Origin: Isoetes taiwanensis
Taxonomy: Eukaryota > Streptophyta > Lycopodiopsida > Isoetales > Isoetaceae
Assembly (NCBI GenBank): GCA_021234155.1
Contig: JAJEKV010000057.1
Location: 434,001 to 498,000 of the forward strand
Direction: 5' to 3'
DNA length: 64,000 bases
The position numbers and the translations under genes are program-made. Position 1 is the stretch's first letter. Every line of letters starts with the position of its first letter. Below the pieces are notes generated by a model. The model was not told where the DNA came from. It searched no databases and worked only from the letters and a program-made list of their open reading frames with translations. This document shows positions 55,061 through 64,000 of the stretch, piece by piece.

Positions 55061-56856
55061 TCTTATATTATAAAGTTTTAGCGTATGTCTTGAATCAAAC
55101 CCTAATTTAGATAGTTGAGATCGTCTGATTGCATTCGAAGGCCGAGATTTATCGCACAACTTCTCACCACCGTGATTGGCCATGCTCTGATCTCCTAAGA
55201 GGAAAGGGAAAATGGCAGAGAAAAGGGCAAAGTGAGAGACAAAAAGGCACGGGTAAAAGGGAAAGACGGAGAAGGGAAAAGGAAAGGGAAAAGAGCACAA
55301 AAAAGGGAAAGAAAAAGAAAGGGAGAAGGGAAGAAAAAGGTGAAGACGGAAAGGGTGATGGAAGGGAAAAAGGGGAAGATAAGAATGATGGAGAGAAGGA
55401 AAAAAGGGCATGGAAAAATAGAAAGGGAAGGAAAAAGGAAAAAGGAGGCAAAAAAGGGAAAAGGGCATGAGGAAAAGGGAGAGGGAAATGAGAGAGGAAG
55501 GAGAAAGTGGCACGAGAAGAGGAAAAGGGTGAGGAAAGGAAAAAAAGAAAGGGAAAAAGAGATGGAAAAAGAGAAAAGGAAAAAGCGAAAAGCAAAAAGA
55601 GAACAAAAAACATGGAATAGGAAAAGAGGAAAAGGGAAAAGGGGAAGAGGGTGGGAAAAGGAGGAAAAAGGACATGTGAAAAAGGTGGAAAAAATGGAAT
55701 GGAAAAAGGTGTGGGAAAATGGAAAGGAAAAGAGAGAAGGAAAAAAAAGGGTGGAAAGGAAAGAAGAAAAGGGCATGGAAAAAGAGAAAAGGATGAAAAA
55801 AAGAAGGAAAAGGAAAAAGGAAATGGGAGGCGAAAGGGGAAAGGGGAAAGAAAAAAGAACACGAGGAATAAGGAGGGAAAATGGAAAAGAGGAAGGGAAA
55901 AAGGGCACAGAAAGGGTGAGGAAAGGGTAAAAATAAAGGGAAAAAGAGCATAGGGAAAGGGAAAAGAAAAAGAAAAAAGGGGAAGAGGGTAGGGAAAGGC
56001 GGAAGAAAAGGCAAGTGGAAAAAAGAGAATGGAAAAATACATGGAAAAAAGGAAAAAGGAAAGGGAAAGGGAAAGGGAAAGAGAAACGGAAGGGGGGAAG
56101 GAAAGAGGAAAAGGGAAAGGGTGGGGAAATGATAAAAAAACAAGGAAAGGGAAAAAGAAAAAGGGAGGCGGAAAGGGGGGAAGGAAAGGAAAAAAGGCAT
56201 GAGAAAAAAGGAAGAAGAAAATGGGAAAAAAGAGACATGAGATAAAGAAGAAGAGGGTGAGGAGAGGAAGAAAACATAAAAAAAAAGGTGGGGAAAAGGG
56301 AATGCAAAAAGGGCATGAGAAAAGGGAAGGGAAAAGAGAAAAGCAAAAGGAATGGGAAAAGGAAAGGGAAAAAAGGGCATGAGAAAAATGGGAAGGGTGG
56401 AGAAAGGTGAAAAGGGAAGGAAAAAAGCCGTCAAAAAGGGGAAAGGGAAAGGGAAAAATGATAAGGAGAAAAGGAAGGAGCACATGTTACTTTTTCATGT
56501 GCTGCCTTATAAAGCACAAACATGCTATGTTCCTGAGATTTTATAGTTAATGGTAAAACTGACTCTTGCTATCAAAAAAAAAAAAAAAAAAAAAAAAAAG
56601 GAGGGAGAAGAGGGTAAAAAAGAAAAGAAAAAAAAAGGAGAGAGAAGGAGAAAAATAAATGTGCAGGAAAAATAAGAAAAGGGAAAAAAGAAAGTGTGTA
56701 AGAAAATGAGGAAAAAAGGATAGGGAAGGTTATCAAATGCACAAAAACCTCTTATAGCCTAGATATGATGAACTTGGTTAATGAGTCTGAGCTGAATAGG
56801 TTTCCATCCACAAATGTTCCCAACATTTGCCCAGCAACGCTGGGCACCATTACTAG
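55061..56856 (+). mobile_element. Non-autonomous Helitron (family A) with polypurine core, inside LINE
   Basis: Starts TCTTATATTATAAAG at 55061 after a host A and ends with GCCCAGCAACGCTGGGC, ACCATTA and CTAG (56853-56856) before a host T; joining the flanks restores the LINE 3' end, an exact empty-site argument for a Helitron insertion between A and T. The first ~130 bases (CCCTAATTTAGATAG, GAAGGCCGAGATTTATCGCA) match the copies at 11072 and 35071. No coding capacity. Confidence 0.92.
55200..56735 (+). repeat. 1.5-kb polypurine minisatellite inside Helitron
   Basis: Same make-up as at 11205-12857: A/G runs with GGGCATGRGAAAA islands. Near 56478-56599 it is interrupted by ~120 bases of mixed sequence (CACATGTTACTTTTTCATGT, later GACTCTTGCTATC) followed by 26 A and then purines again, as if a small retroposed sequence had landed in the tract. 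Long open frames on either strand are composition artefacts. Confidence 0.9.
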
Positions 56857-56909
56857 TTCTTTTAATATATTGCTGACACAGTTCTTCAAAAAAAAAAAAA
56901 ATCTTTGCT

Positions 56910-57297
56910 TTTCCTTTGTAATTTTGTCTCTTAATGGGTAAAGCATATGCATCATTCCTTACCTGAAATCAGACGTGTAAATGGTTTTATTTTTTACCGT
57001 ATCCCAGATTTCAAACAGAGTAGTAATTCCAATGCAGCAGACGCCTATTGAGAGGAGCAGAAAAGGCCTAGACTCAAGAGAGCTATCACGGATAAGTTCA
57101 TGCGTGTTGTTAGCGATGAAGGTAAGGCATGTTTGTTTCTACAAATTGGCATGTTTGAAGACTTTAGCTTAACAAGTAATCAAAATGTGCTTGCTTAACT
57201 TATGTTCTAGGCTTTACCAAATTGTAATCAAAATGCGTTCGCTTAACTTATGTTCTAGGATTTTCTAAATTGTTGTGAAGACATTGTATCTGTAGGT
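56910..57297. repeat. Short spacer with a ~57-bp tandem duplication
   Basis: GTAATCAAAATGYGYTYGCTTAACTTATGTTCTAGG-type sequence occurs at 57175-57211 and 57225-57259, each followed by a TTTNCNAAATTG word. No gene recognised. Confidence 0.6.
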
Positions 57298-57851
57298 CAT
57301 TAGAGGTAATTTGAGATCTCCTTTTGTCCCCATAAGAATCCTCCAATAGAATGAGTACTCTACATCAAACTGCAATTAATGCAGCATTAACAACTTCATT
57401 GCTGTCGTTTTTTCCCTATAACTTTTGATCTACTCATGAAAATGCTGCGGCGTTTGTTGCATTAGATGCAGAATGAAAAGATCTTTCAAGTGATATATGG
57501 TTATGATGTATTTCAATACAAGCCATATGTGTTAACCTTAAAAATATGGTTTTTTGCTCTTTTCTTATATATTTACATCCCAAAAGATATAACAATGGGT
57601 TATCATTAGAAAGATCTTGAGGAGACGAATCCATTGCCACAAATAGTGTTGGAATCGGAGTTTTTGATCAAAAGTTATAGTAGAAAGATGACACTGCAAA
57701 AGTTAGTTAGAACTGCATTAATTACTGCTGCCACATAATACTGGAATAAAATACACTGGAGCTCTTCTCTTATTGGACAGTTTAAAAAGCTGATGTGGCT
57801 TTTTAAGCATCCCTTAATGGGACAAAATGAGATCTCAAATTACCTCTAATG
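57298..57851. mobile_element. Foldback MITE, 554 bp
   Basis: TIRs of 33 bases starting CATTAGAGGTAATTTGAGAT at 57298-57330 and inverted at 57819-57851, one mismatch. Inside, further inverted pairs align in the same register (CTATAACTTTTGATC near 57417 with GATCAAAAGTTATAG near 57666; AAAGATCTTTC with GAAAGATCTT), so the whole element folds into one long imperfect hairpin. No target duplication could be set with confidence. A precursor of small RNAs is possible. Confidence 0.75.
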
Positions 57852-59701
57852 TTCTAATTGTTTTACGGGAAATGGCATGGAGCACATCTGTCTGCTTGAT
57901 GCATGCTCCATACGAACATCATGCTCCGTATATCCATATAGAACCCATTGCTTTTGTCATGTAGTCTTATTGCAAGCATACTATTCATGGTGTTTAGGAC
58001 AGTAGCATGCCAAATCCGAACTGCATGGCAAATTCCAAGTAGGCTGATGAGAAAGTAAGTATTTATTATCATTATCCGCGGCCAGATTTGATGCACACAA
58101 TTTATTTGAAACAAGACCTCATTTCTGGCAGATTGAAATATCCTATTCCTCATTTCTAGCAGAAAGAAATATCCTATTTGTTTGAGGAGAACTAAGACCT
58201 GCTTATGTTCTAAGGCTGCAGACATGAACTGTTATGAAATAGCAAGTTCATAGTAATCAAAGCAAAAAAAAACATAAAGGGACACATGTTAAGGATTTGG
58301 TTCGAATACTCACTTCACCATCTTCCTCTGAAATTCAGAGGCTATATTGCTCTAGAATACGAACTCTATGACCAGCTGAGAGAGAAAGTTGTTATATAGA
58401 GTTGTGAAGTAGTTGTATATCCTCTTTGCATGAACAATATTTACCTGTACAGTGGGAGTGCTTGAACAGTACCATGGCAGCATCCTTATTTTGCATATAG
58501 TGCATTATTTGCTTGACTAAGCCACATACATACCATTGTACACATTCAATAGACCACACTTGAAGTTCTGGTCCGAGGAGCATACTGTACATTTCTATGT
58601 CCCTTCAATTGTACCATCTTATTTGCAAAAACCCTGGGTTCAACACCTAACCACCTTCTACTAATGGCAACTGTAATGAATCATGGGTGCTCTCCTACAT
58701 GATAACCTACCTCCAAGTAAAGCACATTATTAGCAAATCTTAGTTAATGTATAAAAGACCTCAGCCATTTAGATTTAAACGGCATATAGATGCTGAAAAT
58801 GCAAAGCAGACTTTTTGTGGAAAGGGAGTTGCTTATTTAGCCTTTTCAAGAAACAGTATGATGTTAGTCTCAGTGGAAATGGGCTTAAAAGCCTTTTCAA
58901 GAAACAGTATGATGTTAGTCTCAGTGGAAATGGGCTTAAAAAACATGTTGCAATTAGCTAAAAAATATTATAAATAATTCATCTCCTCCAAAATGTTCAA
59001 TTAACAGTTCAAGGATAAGCTTGAGGCAATCAGCTGATACAAGAAAAAGGGTAAATCAACCCTGGAGTGAATATGACAGCTTATTTACATCTTCAATATT
59101 GCTTAGCAAGGATCAAGCATCAATCTAAAACATGTGTGCCAGGTCTTGCAACCACATAAGCATCTGCTATTTAAAGAGGACCTGCATTAAGCTGCATCAC
59201 GGTAAACCTTAGCTTTTGAGTTAAGGTGACACAATATTTAATGGCTATTGCAAGAGATCAAAGATGATTCTAGAAATAATTTCATGATTGTAATTTTTTC
59301 TTACATCCATTGCAGATGTTTATTAATGTTTGTGCCATTGTCAATCTGAATGTAATATAAATCATCTAATTCGTCATGCTGACGGACATGTAGCAGTTTC
59401 GAACACCACATATGGCTTTATTATGCACAGGAAAACCACTTAGCAGACAGAATACCCAGACAACATTAATATTAGATTAGAGTTTTTGCCATAGTTATTG
59501 CTGTCGATATGCTAGTAATGTGATGCGAAAGGAGAACTTCATTTCATAGTCACTATAAGATGCTTTAGCAGAAATAAGTCTGCTATAATGTTCTTATTTC
59601 ATTTTGTTCAATTATCAAGATTGGGCTTACAATTATTCTTTATGTCCATATTCTGCAGAAATCATAAAGCTACAAATCTTATTTCAACATTACCCTTCTC
59701 A
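57852..59701. other. No recognised gene; exact 51-bp tandem duplication at 58839-58940
   Basis: AGCCTTTTCAAGAAACAGTA ... GAAATGGGCTTAAA occurs twice without visible change (58839-58889, 58890-58940). Another ~32-base duplication (CCTCATTTCTRGCAGA, GAAATATCCTATT) lies near 58118-58180. 51 is a multiple of three, but no protein family is evident. Confidence 0.55.
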
Positions 59702-59709
59702 ATTCAATG

Positions 59710-60261
59710 CAATGTTGTTAAGTACGTCAAAATCCGTACGTTTAAAAAATGTTTTTTAAGATTTTTTGAAGATTTTTAAAATTTCTGGAAAAAATCTTTA
59801 AAAACGTGTTTTATATAAAATACGTTAAAAATCTTTAAAATCTTTAAAATCCTTAAAAATCTTTAAAAATCCTTAAAAATCCTTAGACTATGATTTTTTT
59901 AATCCAAATATATGATGTTCTTGAACTTATTTATCCTTGTATATAAAATTCTTATATTTCTTAACCTTTATTTTCTGAACTTTTTTAAGAGTTGCATGGC
60001 AAAATAGCTATGATATCTTTGTACTTGAACTTAATAGTGTCTAGTAGCAACATAAGTTTCTGATTCACTTGTTGGCATGCTACGTCTTGTAACCTGTAGC
60101 AAAAATGTGCATTTTAGCAATAGCAAATATGTCCAATAAAGCAGTGCAAAGAATGTGCAATTTCGTTTTTTGGCCATGCCAAATAATAAAAATCCTTAAA
60201 AAACGTGAAGATTTTTATAGAGGTACTTTAAAAATAAAAAACGGGTTTTTTAACAACATTG
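59710..60261. mobile_element. hAT-type MITE with 8-bp target duplication
   Basis: TIR CAATGTTGTTAA at 59710 and TTAACAACATTG ending 60261, flanked on both sides by ATTCAATG (59702-59709, 60262-60269). 8-bp duplications point to hAT. The interior is AT-rich with a cluster of AAAATCTTTAAAAATCCTTA words (59830-59885) and ACGT-containing inverted words (TACGTCAAAATCCGTACG). No coding capacity. Confidence 0.88.
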
Positions 60262-60269
60262 ATTCAATG

Positions 60270-61102
60270 ATTGACTTGCATGGGATGTGCAAATTTGTGG
60301 CAAATGCTTGGAAAGTATTTCGAGCAATGTCCCAAAAGTATAACAGGTAGTTTTACTATAACCATCTATATGTTACCTTCGAGCTTACATGTTCTTAAAT
60401 ATTTATCTATATGTTATCTTCGAGTTTACATGTTTATTTTTTACTAGGCTTAATCGTACATGACGGCATAAATTCTTAGTAGCTGCACTCATGGAATAGA
60501 CATTGTTCAAAGTGTAATCACTTCAGTGCAATGAATAGTGTTGATTATGCAGTCAGCTTACTTACTTCCATGTCTTCATTTTGTGCATAAATACTTTACA
60601 GGAAATAATGAAGGCTAGACTCTCTGCCAATTTCAATGAGCTTATGGTTGTATGTGATGATTTTTGCTTCAGAATAGCGTTACTTTCTATTTTGAAACAT
60701 TGATATCTCACGTTTGACATTGCAGGTGCATCTTTGACATCACAATTCTAGAGGATGTAAAAGGATACTGTGAACTTTGAAACTGAGACATCGTTCATAC
60801 ACCATTCTCACTTTACAACCTAATATTTTCTCGCTGGAAATCTCTCTCTAAACAGAAACTGTCCAGTTTGTACATGCAGACTTCATCCATCTCAATTTAC
60901 AGCCCTTTACAATTCATGCCACTGTACGAATAGAAAATGACCATGACTAGCTGCTGTCACTCATTCATATCAAGGGCTTCATTATCCTTGCTGCACCAAG
61001 AGCGTCCAAAGAGGCATTCGAAATTAGGTGATGCAAGTCTTTCACACCTCAGAACTATGCAAGGCCAAGTAGATTATTTTGCATTTGTATATTATCAACA
61101 AC
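60270..61102. other. No recognised gene
   Basis: A near-exact 30-base direct repeat (CATCTATATGTTACCTTCGA / TATCTATATGTTATCTTCGA) lies at 60362 and 60402. Otherwise nothing seen. The GC content rises sharply at 61103. Confidence 0.4.
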
Positions 61103-61690
61103 CACTACAAGGGATAGTCGACCTTCAACGACGTCTAGAGGTCGTTGAACGGCGCCAAATCGTCGAGGAACGACAACGCCGTTGACGATCGCGGACGCCG
61201 TTCAACGGCATCAATGATGTCGCTCAACGACGCCACCCAGAAGCCGACGCGGTCCACCATGCCCGCGCGTGGCATGGTCTTTGGCGCCACGCCGGCAAGC
61301 GTGTGTGTCGTACCACGCACAAAACGCCGCTTAACGCCGCCTCGCGGATCCGGGCGTGGCGCGATCCGGCCATGGCGAGGCTTGCCGACATGCCAGCCGC
61401 ACGCCACCGTTCTCGCCATCGCCGACATGACGCCGTTGAACGACGACTAAAAAATCTGACGTGACCCGGTCGGCTTCGCGGGTTTGCCGACATGCCAGCC
61501 GGGCACGCCAAAGTGTCCCGCCATCGCCGACATGACGCCGTTAAACGACGCTTAGAATATCCGGGCGTGGCGGCAAGTTTTGCCAGCCGGGGGCATCATT
61601 CGCTCCACGCCATTGTCAGCAGAGCGCCACGTAAGCAACGTCGTTTAACGACGTCACTCATATATATTATTTTTTTTATTTTATTTTTTT
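61103..61690 (+). mobile_element. CACTA-like left terminus with palindromic subterminal repeats
   Basis: Begins CACTACAAGGGATAGTCGAC at 61103 and is followed by a GC-rich 550 bases full of one palindromic motif, CGTCGTT-N-AACGACG, in full or partial form: GTCGTTGAACGGC, GCCGTTCAACGGC, GCCGCTTAACGCC, GCCGTTGAACGACG, GCCGTTAAACGACG and ACGTCGTTTAACGACGT. Longer words recur too (TTGCCGACATGCCAGCC at ~61380 and ~61483; CCATCGCCGACATGACGCCG at ~61417 and ~61522). This is how CACTA ends look, but the partner end is beyond the window, so the assignment is provisional. Confidence 0.55.
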
Positions 61691-61735
61691 GCAAAAAGAA
61701 AAAAGGTGCGAAAAAAAAAATTAATACTGACGTCG

Positions 61736-64000
61736 CTTATCGTTTGGAAAGCCAAAATTACTCTAGGGACCAAGTTACACAGTTAATTTTGCAAAAAAAT
61801 GACACACTTACGCCCTACATTGCAGTATTCAACAGCCACCTCCTAGGCCAATTGACTACGAGTGTGTTGGACATGAGATAGTTTGGCGTTTCTTCGAGAT
61901 GGTCCCTAGGGCAATGTCGACGTTCTGAGTCCATTGGCAGAGCCGAATCACGGTTCTGGAGAGGGGAAATTGCCCGTCCGTCGCCAAGGCCTTTGGGAGA
62001 GGACTTTTGGGGCAAGCTGCTTCCGAGTGGTTTTTAGGGTCCGTGCTCTGGCGTCAACACCCCCCCTCTACGTCAAGACACAGCGCAAGGTCCTAGTCGA
62101 ATCTGACAAGAATAGAGCCTCCGAAACGTAAACCTTATGAGTTGCCAGGTTCTAGCAGGGCTTGCGTTTTGGCTGCCGAGTTTTGGTCTTTTGCACTTGG
62201 GACATGGCCGATCACATGCAGTTGACAACGCGAAGCAAGGGAAACTGACGAAAAGGTCTGTACTCCTCCCGTTGTGGCAGTTAGAAGTCAAGGGCCGCTT
62301 TTGCAGTAGCAAGACATTCGTAAATTCGTAATTAATGCATAGTACAGACTTAAATTCTGATTTTTTGTCAGCTAGCTTCCTAAGTCATTGCCAACATACA
62401 GGCCAACTTTCAAAAATTTTGGATAAGGTTTAGTTCAAATAGTTTGCATTAGAACGGTCCGGGCAGCCTGTTGTTGGGCAGCCGAGCTGGCACACTTGCC
62501 CAAGTCAAACAAGGCCAGGACCTTGCAAGGCCTCCTCTCCTGGGGTTCAGACTCTCCCCTCTAATGGAGGCGAGCCCCAAAAAGCTTCCCGAGATAGCCT
62601 TTTCTGGCAGCGCTCCACCGGGGGGGCGTACGCTAAAGACCACACTCTCGGATCTCGGTTCCCGTATCCGACCGTTGAATCCTTTGTTCAAGGAACCTGG
62701 TCCGAGAAGGTCCAAAAAAATCCAACATCCGTCCGGGATAACATATCAAACCGCGAAGCGTCCTGCGGGCGACATTGTAGAAACCAAAGTGTTTTTCGTT
62801 CGCACATTGCGGAGGCTCCAAAATGGCGATACGACTTCGCCATATCGTCCGGAATGCCAAAATTACCCTAGGGACCAAGTTACACGGTCAGTTTTGCAAA
62901 AGAAAGAAACACTTACGCCCTACATTGCAGTATTCAGCAGCCACCTCCTAGGCCAATTGACTACGAGTGTGTTGCACGTGAGATAGTTTGGTGCTTCTTC
63001 GAGAAGGGGTGGGCTTCTGGCCACAAAACTTGGTCCCTAGGGCAATGGCGACGTTCTGAGTCCATTGGCAGAGACAGATCACGGTTCCGGAGAAGGAAAG
63101 TTGCTTGTTCGTCGCCAGGGCCTTCGGGAGAGGACTTTTGGGCCAAGCTGCTTCCGGGTGGTTTTTAGGGTCCGTGCTCTGGCGTCAACACCCCCCCTCT
63201 ACGTCAAGACACGGCGCAAGGTCCTAGTCAAATCTGACAAGGATAGAGCCTCCGAAACGTAAACCCTATGAGTTGCCAAGCTCTAGCGGGGTTTGCGTTT
63301 TGGGTGCCGAGTTTCGGTCTTTTGCACTTGGGACGTACGTGGCCGATCACATGCAGTTGAGAACGCGAAGCAAGGGGAACTGACGGAATGGAGTTTGGAC
63401 CTGTACTCCTCCCGTTGTGGCAGTTAGAAGTCAAGGGCCGCTTTTGTAGTAGCAAGACATTCGTAAATTCGTAATTAATGCATAGTACAGACTTAAATTC
63501 TGATTTTTTGTCAGCTAGCTTCCTAAGTCATCGCCAACATACAGGCCAACTTTCAAAATTTTTGGATAAGGTTTAGATCAAATAGTTTGCATTAGAACGG
63601 TCCGGGCAGCCTGTTGTTGGGCAGCCGAGCTGGCACACTTGCCCAAGTCAAACAAGGCCAGAACCTTGCAAGGCCTCCTCATTAGAGGGGAGAGTCCGAA
63701 CCCCAGGAGGTGTGCCCCAAAAAGCTTCCCGAGGCAGCCTTTCCTGGCAGCGCTCCACCGGGGGGGTGTACGCTAAAGACCACACTCCCGGATCTCGGTT
63801 CCCGTATCCGACCGTTGAATCCTTTGTTCAAGGAACCTGGTTCGAGAAGGTCCAAAAAAATCCAACATCCGTCCGGAAGAACATATCAAACCGCGAAGCG
63901 CCCCCCCAGCGAGCGCAGTAGAAACCAAAGTGTTTTGTCGTTCGGACATTGCGGAGGCTCTGAAATGGCGATTCGACTTCGCCACATCGTCCGGAATGCC
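61736..64000. repeat. ~1.1-kb tandem repeat, two units plus start of a third
   Basis: Unit 1 about 61736-62840 and unit 2 about 62841-63982; the junction sequence CGTCCGGAATGCC recurs at 62846-62858 and at the right edge (63988-64000). Spacing is 1,105 and 1,142 bases. Identity is ~95 percent. Unit 2 has ~30 extra bases (GAAGGGGTGGGCTTCTGGCC near 63003) and an inverted 30-base block (see findings). The unit contains a 16-base inverted pair, CCCTAGGGACCAAGTT (62866-62881) and AACTTGGTCCCTAGGG (63027-63042), perhaps a MITE caught in the repeat. No protein-like frame. It may be the body of the CACTA-like element or an independent satellite. Confidence 0.9.

Larger units (their letters stand above)
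51579..56897 (+). mobile_element. 5'-truncated LINE, interrupted by a Helitron
   Basis: Flanked by a 12-base direct duplication AAAATCTTTGCT (51567-51578 and ~56898-56909, the right copy merging with the poly(A)). The body holds endonuclease, reverse transcriptase and zinc-finger remnants in plus orientation. The 3' end GCTTTGTAACATTACCA is split by the Helitron (55061-56856) and resumes as TTCTTTTAATATATTGCTGA, then a poly(A) of about 14. Without the Helitron the insert is ~3.5 kb. L1-type by its domain order and 3' end. The Helitron must be younger than this LINE copy. Confidence 0.85.

Noticed and set aside
61135-61511. Arg/Ala/Pro-rich open frames on both strands
   Set aside because: GC-rich palindromic subterminal repeats keep several frames open; no protein family visible.

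Overview
The window looks like a gene-poor, transposon-dominated stretch of a large land-plant nuclear genome. Every recognisable gene is eukaryotic and split by introns (CCT-zeta, importin-beta, flavin monooxygenase, subtilase, lectin-type receptor kinase), and every one is broken. The element mix (L1-like LINEs, CACTA, hAT, Helitrons, a tRNA-like repeat) is typical of plants. The ParB-like/DNA methyltransferase remnant and two transposase-like families with VGHTH or SDGC motifs make a fern or other seed-free plant more likely than a flowering plant; that is an inference, not a proof. I see no gene that is convincingly intact.

Layout. 1-0.85 kb: 5' part of a LINE ORF1 (DUF4283-like) on the minus strand. 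4.0-5.26 kb: CACTA transposase remnant, subterminal repeats and terminus. 5.55-6.8 kb: tandem tRNA-like repeats. 7.2-8.9 kb: lectin-kinase pseudogene. 9.18-10.0 kb: foldback MITE next to one tRNA-like unit. 11.07-12.93 kb: Helitron with a 1.65-kb polypurine tract. 13.75-15.9 kb: FMO and CCT6 fragments. 17.46-22.9 kb: broken minus-strand gene with a beta-class DNA methyltransferase and a ParB-like segment, hit by an L1 copy. Two introns of this gene hold arrays of short palindromes. 24.45-26.9 kb: DUF7869-type transposase-like pseudogene. 27.56-30.81 kb and 32.90-35.07 kb: minus-strand Helitrons, the second with a 1.9-kb polypyrimidine tract. 35.1-36.1 kb and 42.7-44.5 kb: two related coiled-coil/RING-like pseudogenes. 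36.68-37.32 kb: a different Helitron family. 39.2-40.0 kb: importin-beta pseudogene. 40.6-41.0 kb: subtilase pseudogene. 44.96-49.6 kb: DDE-transposase-like pseudogene converging on the 42.7-kb gene; its first intron carries a hAT element (perfect 8-bp target duplication) that itself holds three tRNA-like units. 51.58-56.90 kb: 5'-truncated LINE with a 12-bp target duplication, interrupted by another purine-tract Helitron. 57.30-57.85 kb: foldback MITE. 59.71-60.26 kb: hAT-type MITE. 61.1-64.0 kb: GC-rich CACTA-like end followed by a 1.1-kb tandem repeat that runs off the right edge.

The elements are nested: Helitron in LINE, tRNA-like array in hAT in transposase-like gene, LINE in methyltransferase gene. 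This gives relative ages. The most unusual items are (a) a Helitron lineage that carries kilobase-scale homopurine/homopyrimidine minisatellites between defined termini, (b) the palindrome arrays in the introns of the ParB-like/DNA methyltransferase remnant, (c) a possible two-gene transposon made of a coiled-coil/RING-like protein and a DDE-like protein in convergent orientation, and (d) the tandem tRNA-like repeat.
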